Below, piece by piece: positions 24,943-36,943 of a DNA stretch of 64,000 nt. The notes below the pieces were generated by a model, which was not told the origin of the DNA, did no database searches, and worked only from the letters and a program-made list of their open reading frames with translations. The position numbers and the translations under genes were made by a program. The first letter of the stretch is position 1. Each line of letters starts with the position of its first letter. Where the stretch lies: contig JAQFVV010000352.1 in NCBI GenBank assembly GCA_028023455.1, forward strand, positions 212,501-276,500, written 5' to 3'. This stretch comes from Epiperipatus broadwayi. Taxonomy: Eukaryota > Onychophora > Udeonychophora > Euonychophora > Peripatidae.

Positions 24943-27360
24943 TTGGTAATTTGGGTATTTAGTATGGGTTTTTGGAGTTTAATTTTTAATAATTTTCCAT
25001 TTAATGATATTAGAAGGATTAAAAATTTGTCTAAATTGAGTGATAAGATAGAGTCTTTACGTTGGCAGATTTATTTTCTTAAAAAATGTAGGGAATTTAG
25101 TGTTTTTCCTAGGTGTTGTGTTATTAATTTTAGTAGAAATAAAAAGTTGATTCAAAATAAAAATTTAGTTTTTAAGTTACAAACATATATATTGAATAGT
25201 TTTTTAAAAGATACTTTTGCAAGGTTTTATAAATTTATTTATCTATATAAAAAGAATAGATATTATTTAGAAAGGAGGCAAGATTTTAATTATTCAATTT
25301 TGAATTTTTTTATGAGACAATTTAGACAGAATAGGTCAAATTTCTATTGTAAAAAATATGAAAGAAAATTAAAGTGGTTGTTTGGGAAAGTTAATAAAGT
25401 TTATTGTAGTGATAAAGGATATGAGAATAAGGTTTCTGAGGATAGACTTGTTAATCTTACGGATTTGAAGTTAAATGATAGAGAATTAGATATTCTTGGT
25501 AAAGGCCCTAATTTTGTTCCATTTCATTCAAAAAATATAGTTTTTGATACAATTTCGTCTATTGAATCTAGTAATTTGAGTGATGAGCAGAAAGTTGGTA
25601 TTCAATCGATTTTGAATAAAAGTTTAAAAAGGAAAGAAAAATTTGTTATTAATCCTGCTGAGATTAAACATCTGAAAAATAGGTTAATTGCTAATGATGT
25701 AATCATTTCTCGTGAAGACAAAGCTGGTAGGTTTGTTATTATGAAAGGAGATGATTTCAAAGAGAAAATGGATAGAGAATTAAATAATGGTAAATATATG
25801 TTGTTAGATAAAAATCCAGGTAATTTGATTAAAAGAAAATTGATAGATATTATGAAGAAAATGGTTAATTTAAAAATTTTTAATAGAGTAGATTATTTAA
25901 AATGCTATCCTAATGATTTTACATCAGCTAAGATGTTTGTGAATATTAAAACTCATAAAGATGGTTTTCCTTTAAGATTTATTTTTGATTTTACAGGTAG
26001 TGTTGTAGAGGGTATTTCTAGTTTCTTGAATAATTTTTTAAAACAATTTGTTGATTTTGGTCAGTACACAGTTTCTTCTTCTTTTGAGGCTTTTGATAAG
26101 ATTAATAATTTTAAAATGGAAAGTAATTGGGTATTTGGAAGTTTAGATATTGAAAATATGTATCAGTCTGTTAATAGGTTAAGCAGTATTGATGTTCTTT
26201 TGTCTGTATTGATTAAGAAAAGTTCTTTATCAAAAAATAAAATTAAGGTAATTAAAGATTTACTTTTGTTATTGGAAGATTCTATGTATTTTACTTATAG
26301 AGGTAATTTTTATAAGATTAAGGAAGGGTGGATAATAGGTTATATTATTTCTCCTTTAGTATGTTCAGTTTATATTAGTTTTATGGAAGAGGAAATTATT
26401 ATTAAAAAGAATTGTTTATATGTAAAATTATTTGTCAGATATGTTGATGATTGTTTATTTGTAGTTGAGAATGATAAATTGAAGGAATTTGTAAATGAGT
26501 TTAATTGTTTTGATCCTTCTATAAAATTTGTGTTAGAAGGAGGGGGGTTAGATTTTGGTAAGTTAAAATTTTTAGATCTTTTGGTGATTAGAAATATAGA
26601 AACTAATTGTTTATTGTGCAGTCATTTAGTTAAAAGTAAAGAATTAAGATCTATAATTAAACCTGATAGCTATCAGTCTGTATCTCATAAAGTAGCTGCT
26701 TTAAGGAATTATTGTCATAGGAATATTAAATTAAATAATTCTAGTGGGGTAGCTTTGTTTCAGAAATATCAATTTTATAAAGATTATTTGAGTGTTGGAT
26801 ACTCTGATAAATTTGTTAAAAGTATTTTATTTAATAGTAATATTTGTAAGGATGTAAAGGTTAAAGAAAAATATGATTTTATTTCTTTGCCATTTAAATT
26901 GTCTTCTTATAGAATTGTGTGTAGAAATAGTAAATTGTTTGGAAATAAGAAAATTGCTTGGAAAAGGGGTGTTACATTGAATAATTTATTAAATAATACA
27001 AAAGAAGTTTTTGATAGAAAGGCTATTCCTGGTGTGATATATTTTATTCCTTGTTTATTTTGTAAGAAGGTTTACATAGGTCAGAGTAGTTTGAGTTTAA
27101 ATGAAAGAATAAAGGTTCATAAAAGTAGAGTTAAAAATAGATATCTTAGTTCTGCTTTGTATGTCCATGAAAAAGATACAGGCCACACTATTGATTTTGA
27201 TGAAGCTAAGATTGTCTTCTTTGAGAGAAATGAAATCAAAAGAAGAATTAAAGAGTCTTTATTATTGAAAATTTATTATTCTGAAGCAATTAACTTATTT
27301 AAGAGTTCTTTTAATATTAAGGGTGGATGGGAAGTGAATGGATTTGTGGGTAGTTTTTAA
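24943..27360 (+). CDS. Penelope-like reverse transcriptase with GIY-YIG endonuclease, intact
   Basis: This 805-codon frame has no interruption, about the usual length for the family. The N-terminal half is basic and poorly recognised. A block REDKAGRFVIMKGDDF near residue 256 is typical of Penelope-like RTs. RT motifs follow: LRFIFDF, SLDIENMYQSV (catalytic Asp 402), GWIIGYIISPLVCSVY, and YVDD at 500-503. The C-terminal GIY-YIG nuclease spans about 697-790: GVIYF (697), VYIG (710-713), Arg 722 in LNERIKVH, and a Cys704-Cys707-His742-His748 set that matches the zinc-binding pattern of this family. A later ATG at 24964 is an equally good start. The stop is followed by a 3' region with a ribozyme-like motif. 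The element would copy its RNA at nicked DNA. It is the best preserved gene in the window and could be recently active. Confidence 0.93.
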   Translation: MVIWVFSMGFWSLIFNNFPFNDIRRIKNLSKLSDKIESLRWQIYFLKKCREFSVFPRCCVINFSRNKKLIQNKNLVFKLQTYILNSFLKDTFARFYKFIYLYKKNRYYLERRQDFNYSILNFFMRQFRQNRSNFYCKKYERKLKWLFGKVNKVYCSDKGYENKVSEDRLVNLTDLKLNDRELDILGKGPNFVPFHSKNIVFDTISSIESSNLSDEQKVGIQSILNKSLKRKEKFVINPAEIKHLKNRLIANDVIISREDKAGRFVIMKGDDFKEKMDRELNNGKYMLLDKNPGNLIKRKLIDIMKKMVNLKIFNRVDYLKCYPNDFTSAKMFVNIKTHKDGFPLRFIFDFTGSVVEGISSFLNNFLKQFVDFGQYTVSSSFEAFDKINNFKMESNWVFGSLDIENMYQSVNRLSSIDVLLSVLIKKSSLSKNKIKVIKDLLLLLEDSMYFTYRGNFYKIKEGWIIGYIISPLVCSVYISFMEEEIIIKKNCLYVKLFVRYVDDCLFVVENDKLKEFVNEFNCFDPSIKFVLEGGGLDFGKLKFLDLLVIRNIETNCLLCSHLVKSKELRSIIKPDSYQSVSHKVAALRNYCHRNIKLNNSSGVALFQKYQFYKDYLSVGYSDKFVKSILFNSNICKDVKVKEKYDFISLPFKLSSYRIVCRNSKLFGNKKIAWKRGVTLNNLLNNTKEVFDRKAIPGVIYFIPCLFCKKVYIGQSSLSLNERIKVHKSRVKNRYLSSALYVHEKDTGHTIDFDEAKIVFFERNEIKRRIKESLLLKIYYSEAINLFKSSFNIKGGWEVNGFVGSF

Positions 27361-27492
27361 TAGTATATATAATGTGTGGTTTTTTTGTAGTTCTTTACAC
27401 TTGAGAAGTCTGCTTGTAGCAGTGAAACCTTATGTTGTGTTTTAATATTATTTTTATGCTGGTCTGGTTTAATTTTAGATTTGGGGTAGTTT

Positions 27493-27494
<2 letters not shown>
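27361..27494 (+). other. 3' region of the Penelope-like element
   Basis: It is nearly identical to 24310-24448 and ends at tttggggtagtttt, where a (TA)n array starts. It contains the second ribozyme-like copy. The pseudo-LTR part seen after the upstream copy is missing here, so the element is either 3'-truncated or ends in the array. Confidence 0.75.
27397..27440 (+). ncRNA. Decayed hammerhead-ribozyme-like motif, downstream copy
   Basis: It has the same layout as 24351-24394: ACAC/GUGU stem I, UUGAGAA core, CUGC/GCAG stem II, GAAA. Stem III is weaker because GG is replaced by UG. If both motifs were active, cleavage after 24390 and 27436 would release a 3046-nt RNA spanning the element. Confidence 0.5.

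Positions 27495-27589
<95 letters not shown>
27495..27589. repeat. (TA)n microsatellite
   Basis: About 47 TA units follow directly on the 3' region of the Penelope-like element. Confidence 0.95.
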
Positions 27590-27591
<2 letters not shown>

Positions 27592-28054
27592 TTACTTTAG
27601 GCTACACATGCATTTTTCAGGCCATTTTACTGTGTATTCTTTTCTTTCTGATGAAAACCAGTCCTCTGGTTGAAATACAATATTATTTATTGGATTTATA
27701 AGTCTTTTTTTGTTTTTATATGTATTTCCTTTGGCTAGTATATATTGTAGGGATTGAGTCCAATTTCCACACATATATTATTACATCAAAAAAAAAGAAG
27801 AAAAAAATGTGTGTCTTGTTTGTGTGTGTATTATAAATATTTATATGCAAAATTTTTTTTAGTAAATAGTAATGAAAAAAAAAATGAATATTATAAGAGA
27901 TGGCTGTTTTAGACTCTTGTATTAAATAATATAGTAATTCCTTTATATAGTTTTCTTTTTAAATAAAACAGGCTAAACTAGAATGTTGAGTTGGTAAACC
28001 TATGGTCAGCAGATAAATAGCCTGAAAAATGCATGTGTCGCCTAAAGTAAAGAT
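27588..28054. mobile_element. Inverted-repeat element (35-bp arms), MITE-like
   Basis: The arms 27588-27622 and 28020-28054 are reverse complements with one mismatch in 35 bases, starting atctttactttaggc. The 397-bp interior is AT-rich and non-coding. Short open frames across both arms translate to a shared TCIFQAI peptide, which only reflects the repeat. No target duplication can be read because the left flank is (TA)n. Confidence 0.5.
27633..27679 (+). ncRNA. Hammerhead-like core with stems II and III
   Basis: A canonical CUGAUGA (27648-27654) is followed by one extra A, a perfect 6-bp stem II (AACCAG, loop UCCU, CUGGUU) and GAAA (27672-27675). Upstream UGUAU (27633-27637) pairs with AUACA (27675-27679) as a 5-bp stem III with U at the cleavage position. 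The nine pyrimidines between the cleavage site and the core cannot form stem I, so the motif is incomplete as read. Confidence 0.4.
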
Positions 28055-28673
28055 GTAAATGTGTAAATCAATGATAATAACATTTTCTGTTTTACTTACA
28101 CATATATTCTGATTTTTTTTTGATGTGTGAAATTTGATTGTAAAAACTGTCAAAAAAATTGACAAGAGAAGAGTGATCATTGCCATGGTAGGAGATATTT
28201 TTTTATTACTTGAAGCAAGAAATGTTTAGGAGTTTCAAGTTTCTTTACTTTGTTAACATCATAGCAGTTTGTTTAAAATGACCATTGGCTGGTTAATAAA
28301 GGAACTTTGACACATAAATTTTACACATCTGCAGCTCAATTGTGAAAATTATGATATAACACAGATGGGTTAGAGAGAAAGGGCTCAGTATTATTTTTTC
28401 CTGTTCTCTGTAGTGAGGGAACAAATGAGAGAAAAATGATTTTAATTATTCAAGGAATAAATGTTAAAGTATTGCTTTTTATAAAATAACCAAAAATGAG
28501 TTCATTATTATTATTATTATGTATGAGTACTTGAGAAAATGGAAATCAGAGAAGAAAAAGTTTACTGCTCCATTGGGAAAATAGATAGATTTTCAAGCAT
28601 CAAAATGTTAAAGTATTATTTTATATACTATAACCAGAGATGTACTGATATATGAATAATAGTGTAAGTTATT

Positions 28674-28728
<55 letters not shown>

Positions 28729-28823
28729 GTTTCCAACCAGTAACCACCTAAACATTCACAGTAAATATAGCAACCAATATTTCTATCTGCTGTCAAAGCA
28801 ACCTTCACACCGTTTAATACCAA

Positions 28824-28873
<50 letters not shown>

Positions 28874-30701
28874 ATTTCCGATTCAATGGTTTTATTACTA
28901 ATGTTAAAATTTCTTATTATTTAATAAAAAAATGTACATGTATTAAAACATATACTCAGTTAGATTTAAATAGGGCATTTAATTTTTGTTTATAGAATTG
29001 ATTTATTTTAAAATAGTTTACTTTCACTGCCTGTTTTAATCAATTTGATTAAAAACAGGCAAGCTTGCTAATTATATATTTCTGCTGCTTTTATTTTTAA
29101 TCATTTTTAAAGTTAATTCTAAAAGTCTAAAAGCGGAGATTTAGTTTAGTATTTGTTATTTTGGATACAATAATCCCTGGTTGGAATTTTCAAATTGGAT
29201 TGAGTGGGAAATTAATATTTGCTCTAACTGAGGTATAGAATTTGTCAATAAGGAGGTTTTTTCATGGGAAATGTAGTGAGGTAACTATAGCCCACCAGAA
29301 AGGAGGTAGTTGCTATTATTCTGAGATTAAGACAAGGTTTCTTGTGAGGAGAGGAGTAAGAAGCTGTTTTTAAAAATGCTTAATTCAACTTCTTATTACG
29401 TACAGTTGGAGCATTTAAGAAATCTTTGAAATTTGCTTTCATGATGTCAACAAATGCTGCTATTCATATTGGAAACCTTCAGATGCAATGCTAATTTAAA
29501 TAAATATGAGCCTCAGGCTCCAGGCTGTTTTTCAGTCATGCTATAAAACTCTGACATAGCCGGATTCCCAATTTGCCTCGACACTTGCCTTTGTCATTAA
29601 GAGAAATCACCGGAAAGAGGAACTATTGTCAAAAGTGCACACTCGTCATGGAATACCTAGAACTCTGCCTTACTGTAAGCTAAACTTTTTTTTCTATTCT
29701 AGCCACGGTAAATAAATTGTATTTAATTAAATCTCCACTCAATCTAATGATAAGTATGTTTTAAAATGGTATTAATTGTTTTTAATTATTTATTATCTGT
29801 ATGTACTTTTTCTAGTATTTAAAGTGTGTCTTGGAATCTTAGTTTTAAGATTCCAAATTTCCTTGCAATTTTTGTTTATCAGGGGGTGCATTAGGAGATT
29901 GTATTTTATATGTTTAATATATACTTGATTATTTTATTAACTATTACAAAATGCATTATCAGTTTTTGTAATCTTTATTTATTCACCTGCCCTTAGTTGT
30001 TAAATAAAGAAACTTTAAGCATGTTTCGTTTGTGGTTTTTGTGCAAACAACAAAAACCTTTTGTTGGCTATTTGTCAAGTTATTTCTTCGGGTTGTCTGA
30101 AAGTAGTCACTTCTTTCTGGATTACATAAGATCGTAATCAAATATTTTTTGCTGTCTTGTATGTGAAATCAAGCACATTTACTTTGAATGCAGTATTATG
30201 TGCAGCAGTCCTGCAACATTTTAACAACAGTAATTAGAATATTACTGCTCGAACGTCCGCACTGGTTTTGTTGATTTGCGGCTGGACATTAACTGTTTTA
30301 TTATCTCTGATTCAGGAAGCTAGATTTGTTGTTTGTTTTTGTAATTTTACAGCTGGCCAGCAAGAAGATATTATCCTAAACATTTCTTATATTATAAGTG
30401 AGAGAATTTTTGCTGCCAAAATGTTCAATGCCTTCATGTTTGTCATAATCTTGTGCACTCTCTGGTAAATATGCGTATGTTATTATAAGCCACTTTTGTA
30501 TTCATGGCTAGATGTCTTCACTCTATTGCCCAACTTTTAATAAAATTGATAATTTGTTTAAACTTAATTTGGCTGAGTTTAGTTCAGTGCATTTGATTCG
30601 CATATCCTGTCCACCTTTAAAATAAATGTCTAGTTCCTATTTTCGGACTAGTGGCGTCCCTGTGGTCAGTATATGTGAAACTCATAGATCTTTCTCCCAT
30701 T

Positions 30702-30800
<99 letters not shown>

Positions 30801-31691
30801 AGAGTTTCAGAAATAACACCAACTTAGTGGAAGAAATCAATAAATCTCCATCAGGGTCAACAATTATTCAATTCCCAAAATGAAGGTAAAAGTAAAATGG
30901 TGTTATAAGAATAATATATAAATTGTTGCTTTAAAGAAAAATGGACATGCTATTTGTACCTTTTCTTAGCAGTAAAGAAGTGATAATGCATGGTTAAATT
31001 GCATTATTTTGCCCCACGATCTGACCACCATGAGTTAAGTATTTTGGCTTTACACCATATATATTTCAATACCCAGACAATGACCATGTTTCTATTTAAC
31101 CATGCAAAAACATATTTTATCTCAAATACTTCTTTTCCATTCCATGGTCTATTAAAAATTATCATCTCAAGAGAAATAGAGAAGAAGAAAGAAGAAAAAT
31201 AGATGTATATAACCACCCATCAAGCCTCAGCTAATTTACTAAGCCGTTTTTAATTTTTTTTTTAATTTTCATTAATATTGTCAGAAATAAGCCTGAAATT
31301 ATAGACAAGAGAGCAGTTATTTGTCACAGCTTCGACATTCTCAAGAACTGAAAAATGGATCAAGAACTTTTAAAATTTATTAATCAATTTTCCTTTTTTA
31401 ATGTAGTCATTTGAATCTTTTTATGGGTCAAATATCATTTTTTCCAATACATAAACATTAAAAGTTCTTTCTGATTATCATCATTAATAATCATTATGCA
31501 TAACATCAATACAAATATATTTTGAAGTTATTATACTTAATTTTTATTAACTTTGAATATTATTTTTATTGTAATTTAATGTATTTTATTTATTATTGTC
31601 ATTGATTGGGTAACCTATTCATTAATAGGATAACCAGCAGTACTTTTTATTTATTTGCATATTTAAAATTGTTATAAATATGTATATATAT
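28055..31691. other. AT-rich stretch with (TA)n arrays, no recognised gene
   Basis: It contains (TA)n arrays at about 28676-28724, 28826-28871 and 30704-30797. A 9-bp hairpin lies at about 30033-30058 (ggtttttgt, loop, acaaaaacc). The 29.5-29.7 kb part is less AT-rich and has a TATA-like tataaaa and an ATG frame ending at a possible splice donor, but nothing supports an exon there. The end ccattaca at about 30696-30703, next to (TA)n, resembles the reverse complement of the LTR start tgtaatggg at 8132, but the similarity does not continue. Confidence 0.45.
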
Positions 31692-34600
31692 TGTAGCCTC
31701 AACTTTCACCGCGCATCCTTTCACTCAATTAACATCAATAAATTTTAATTTATTTTAAGTAGCTAGACAACTGAATTTAATACTAACGTGGGATCAAATA
31801 TACCTGGGGCGTCAAATGGCAACTATAAATTGTAATTCCCACCAGAGATCATCATCATTAGCCATATTTAGGAGTATAGAGGATACTGGAGAAAGCAAAT
31901 TAATTGTCTCATAAAAAAGATTAATAACAACAATGATATTGATAAAACAATCTAATCTATGTGGCCTTAATTTCAGACTTGGTTGAGTCATGCAAATATT
32001 TCATAATTAATTTATTATCAAATCCATAATAATAATAATAATACAACTTTCTCCCATAACTTTATTATAAATATCTGATCTCGAGTGGTAACTACAGAAA
32101 TTATTATATACATTTCTCATTTATATCGGACTGGAAATGAATCAATAATTGCTGCAGAGAACTCATAGTCTATGTCCATAATATAAATTTATCATTTAAT
32201 TTAACATTAAATAAAAAAATTATCTAGATCAATTCTCCTCATTTGATACCATTACCTTATTTTTTATTCTCATCATCTATCACTTTAAATTAGCTACAAT
32301 TATATAACACAGAATGTCTGTGTTATGTTCTCTGATCTGAGAATCCCTAATCTAATTTCTAAACATATAAATTAACCTGTCAATCGACTATCAATTAATG
32401 ATCCCTACTTTAACACCAGTATGATAATTTTATTAGATGATGCTACTTGACTTCTGAACTAGCTCTTAGATTAATAATTGATCTGCTCTTTCTCAAGGTC
32501 TAGATCTGTCAAGACATGCACTTACACATGATTATATTGTAATGGATATGACTCCCAAATATCTTAAGTCAAATTTTGATACAAATTTACTATTGGAAAT
32601 CACTCTAAACACCGAGAGCAGGAAAGGGATTTCTTGTCTGCTCCCAATATTCACAACATTACCATGAACCAAAAGAGAAAATTGACTAAATTTAACTTAA
32701 CTAATCCCTGTCATTTTATTCTATATATCTCAGATGTTGACCAAAGTTTAATTAATAGTGTTAAATCTGTCCTATATTGCAAAATAAACTATGAAAGCAA
32801 ACCATGGACATTAATCAGATAAATCAATCACAATTTACTGGTAGGTTAAACTATGACAATAAATTACAAAATTAGATTTTGTGAATTAACTATAAAAATA
32901 AATCATGTGAAAATGAATTATAGAAAAGTGACTTATAAAATGAATTATGTAAATCGAATATAGAAATAATAACTATAAAAATCAATATCGTAAGTCAATC
33001 ATGGAAATAAATTGTCAATATAAAATTAACTATGTGATTCAAAGATGGAAACAATATAATAATGACTACTGCAAATGATTGTGGAAATAAATCATCAATA
33101 GAAAAATGAATAGTTAAATTTAAATATAAATTAATATTACTTAAAATATAGGTGCTGTATAAAAATTCTGTAGATATTGGAAAAAAAACAAAAGACAAGA
33201 CACAATGTGACTTATAACAATAGTAAAACTTTATTATATGAACAAGAATTAAAATAAAACATACCCAAATATAATATGGTTACACTTAAATATATGTTTT
33301 AGAATCGCTAAATATTATGGTTTGAATACATGTTTAAAATTACTATATTTCTTTTTAGATAACTTATTTATTGCTTTTGACCCATTTATTTGTTAAGATA
33401 AACACACAAAAATAATACATGCTTATGCACAGAATCAGAATTCTGTATTTCTGTTATCTTTAATAAATCTATATTTCGAAAGAGAAGAAACCTATAAACT
33501 CATACTCCCCTTTTTATTTGTAAACATTGTTGTTAGACTATTCCAAATAATACCTCATTTCACTTACTCTAATCAGCAATGTTAATTAATCAGAAATTTC
33601 CATATCATTTATTAATTAATAATTTCTTTCTATTCTTATGAAAAGAGGATGATATAACATATAATATAAAAAAAACCCTTTATTGGTCTTGTGGATTGGT
33701 TTAAATTCAAAAACCCACACTTTTACATTAATGCCTGTCATATCTTTACGTTTCTAACCATAGATATTTTAATAGGTCAGTCTGTTGATCCAGCTTGACA
33801 GCTCTCAACCTATCATATTCACAAAATCAATATGGATCGGTTAGTTTACCAATTAAAATCTCTGTCATTCCTCATCATACCACCATCTGACCGAATCCTT
33901 ATCCTGTCAGGGCAATTTCATTCTGTCCCACAGCAGAAAAGCACTCTCTAGATCCTTCAATACCATGCAGTATATATATATAACATGCACACGGAAGTGT
34001 CTGGATAAGGGAAATTAAACCCAAACCAATGACAACTTCAACTTTTAATTCCAATTGTTTGATTCCGCCCAGCGAAGAGAAATCATTTCTTGAAACTTAG
34101 AAGGTGTGAGGAGCTCTGGCCTACACATTTATTCATAATGGGCATGCAAAACCTTTTCCTCAATTCAATGATACCTTTATTAATAATTCCCTATCTTTAA
34201 TAGAATAAATGGAGTGAAACTCAGTCATCTTTAACTATCATGGTAAATAAATCATGAGACAGCTATTTTCCATGTATGAGGTGGCACGATAACTCTACCT
34301 CAATAATATTAAGCATTTACTGCTTTATATATGCACCCACATACCTTGATTACAGTATAAATGAATGACAAAGACTAACCAGTTCCCAAATTAAAACATG
34401 TATGAATCACTTCAATCTTAAACAGCCGAGCCGATCACTCATCCCAACACCTATATCAATAACAGTTCATCTACACTGATAGCACAACAGTGGTTTTCCA
34501 CATGATCATCCATATCATTCATACCTAATATCAAGCATAAATACATATAAAAATTTGTTAAGAATATAAAAGGTCTCCTATATCATTTCTCTCTTCTCTT

Positions 34601-36776
34601 TAAATTTAAATCTACTTAAGCACTTATCTTTTCAATGGACTCAAAATCATTCTTTTTCTCTTTCGTTTTGCATATTTTAAAACATAAATAATGAAAAAAA
34701 AACTTATTATATTAACATATTCTAGTAGTATAAAAAATATTACTATCAAACGTGTACATATTATACAACGAAATAATAAAAAAAAAACATATTATATAAA
34801 CAAAATAAAATATAGAATAATATCAAACATTACTACAGTCTCTTTCTAATCTCTTTTCCTTTGATTGTATTCAGTTCATTTTATTTGGAGACAGCAGTTA
34901 TAAACTCACATAATAGTCATTTATTTTAAATTAGATATATACTAAAAACGCCCATAGTTATTGGAATCACAATACATAAAAAATGAAGGCAGTCTTTTTA
35001 AAATCAGAATGCATAAAACACAAAGGGTTATATTTAAATCACATGTCAAAGATGAAGAGTTACTTTTAAATCAAATGTAGTAGACAAAGAATTATTTTAA
35101 ATCAAATGTAGAAAATGAAGAATTATTTTAAAGCAAATGTAGAAAATGAAGAGTTATTTTAAATCAAAATGTAGAAAATGAAGAGTTATTTTAAATCAGA
35201 AGGCAGCTGCAGGACAATTAATAAATCTTAAAAGGAGTTTTGTTAATTACCTTCCACTTTGTTGGTTTCTTTCTGGGATCGAACTCATTTGTTTCTTTTC
35301 CTTTTCTTTTCCATTTTTCAAAGATTCAAAGTACACACAGCAAGCGCTTCTCATTACCAAACATGTTATAACTTTTCTTTAAATATTATTCTGAAATTTG
35401 CTGTAGCTTTTTTTTTAAACAAATTTTACCCAGCCAAACAATTATGATAATATAAATTGATCCTTCATAGTTATACCATTGTGTGAAAGTTCTTTCCTTA
35501 AATAAAATTTTAATAAGCAAAACTGATAGACTCTGGCATTCAGAAAAAAATGTCTTATTCAAGGCTGATTGTTTCATGATTAACTTCAGGAAAAATAAAT
35601 GCACACCACAAATATGAATTACAAATTCATATTTTGGTAAACTATACAACTCAAGTACATTGTTAACTTCTGAGATGGAAAATTAATAAAAATTTGGAGA
35701 TAATTGAACTCTCTCTCAGCAAGAAGCAAAAAGTTAAAAGTCCCCACCTAGCAAAAATTTAAAAAGTCCCTCGCTAGCAAAAATTTAAAAAGTCCCTTAC
35801 AAGCAAAAATTTATAAAACCCTTGCTAGCAAAAATTTGCAAGTCCCCTTTTTTTTCCCCAACTCCCCTTTTATATTTTCCAGCAAAGGAAAAGACTGGGG
35901 TGAAAAAAACATCGGCCACTTCCCATCTCCACATGTGGTCCCCTTCCAAATTTTCTAAAAAAAAATCCATTCTCAGAACAAACAATTGAACCATTTATCA
36001 GTTGACAGATTTTGACAGCTTTTTAAATCTTTTTGGTAAAACAATTGTTACACTTATCTTGATCTAAACAATTTCCCATTTAGATTTATATTTTTGAATT
36101 ACTAATAATAAATTACAACAGATTCATTTATTTTTCCATTGTTTTCACTCATGAGGAAATAATATAAAAAATGGTATCAATTTCTATAAAGGAAATAAAA
36201 AATATCAACTCCTATATCTGTATTACACACACATACATCTGTAGGTTATTTAATAGAAATGGCTTATTTAAACTACATGAACACAAAACATCCCTCACAA
36301 TTTCTTATAATTACAAATGCAATATTAATTATAATTTATGTTAATCATAACACAAATTCCCATTATTATTTTCTATAACTCTTAAGCTTATCTTCCTGAA
36401 AGAAGCTGTTAAACGAAAGCTATTGATAATCATTTTGCTTTCAATTTTCACCAACTTTTTAGTGATAGACATTAAACTTTACAAAACTCTATCTCAGCTA
36501 TATAAGTATTTATTTCTCCATCATTATATTGGTAAATCATTACTACAGTGTACAAAAATAATCCAATCATCCACCCTTTCACTAAATAATGCTAGCTATC
36601 TTTTTTACAAACACAAACTGTCTCTATATGTTATTTTTCAGCTATCAAATTAGTGATTTCTCAATAAAGCTTTTTAATTTTTCCCACATTCAAAAAAAAA
36701 TTCTTCCTTCCTATTTCCACAACTATCTCTCCTCCTCTACAACTGGTTTATAGATGATATTGACCAAAGGGCTACA
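31692..36776 (-). repeat. Giant LTR, 3' copy (5085 bp)
   Basis: It aligns with 39788-44910 from end to end. On the plus strand it starts TGTAGCCTCAA and ends AAAGGGCTACA. It includes a 34-37 bp tandem repeat block (about 35052-35201) and a 27-bp block (about 35738-35850). Short open frames such as 32634-32822 occur in both LTRs only because the LTRs are copies of each other; they start at TTG and show no sign of selection. Confidence 0.88.
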
Positions 36777-36787
36777 GTCTCCCACCG
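36777..36787 (-). promoter_or_regulatory. Polypurine tract
   Basis: On the minus strand CGGTGGGAGAC runs directly into TGTAG or its complement end at the edge of the 3' LTR. A purine-rich run here is where plus-strand DNA synthesis would be primed, and it supports minus-strand orientation. Confidence 0.65.
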
Positions 36788-36943
36788 TTATATATATAAT
36801 TTTTTCTCTTTATTATTATTATTCTCCAATCCAAATTCTACATTACACATGATGTGTACACCTATCAAGTCTATTGGTGTCATACCCATGCTGATCCTGA
36901 TTCCAATGGAACAGGCTTCAGGCTACGTGCATTGTAGGTTCCT

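Noticed and set aside
29640-29690. ATG frame ending at a gtaagc donor-like site, with an upstream tataaaa
   Set aside because: The frame is only about ten codons and no acceptor or further exon can be paired with it.
30690-30703. Sequence cccattaca resembling the reverse complement of the 8132 LTR start
   Set aside because: Similarity ends after nine bases, so an inverted LTR of that family is not supported.
30626-30883. Frames rich in Ile-Tyr repeats over (TA)n arrays
   Set aside because: Microsatellite artefacts, as at 8045-8236, 27432-27701, 28608-28886, 44882-45103 and 48394-48724.
32634-32822. 62-codon frame conserved in both giant LTRs (also 40723-40911)
   Set aside because: The LTRs are copies of each other, the start is TTG, and amino-acid changes are as frequent as expected without selection.
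35386-35649. Minus-strand frame of about 87 codons present in both giant LTRs (also 43521-43781)
   Set aside because: It is explained by LTR duplication; the two differ in frame length and ends, and no motif is recognised.
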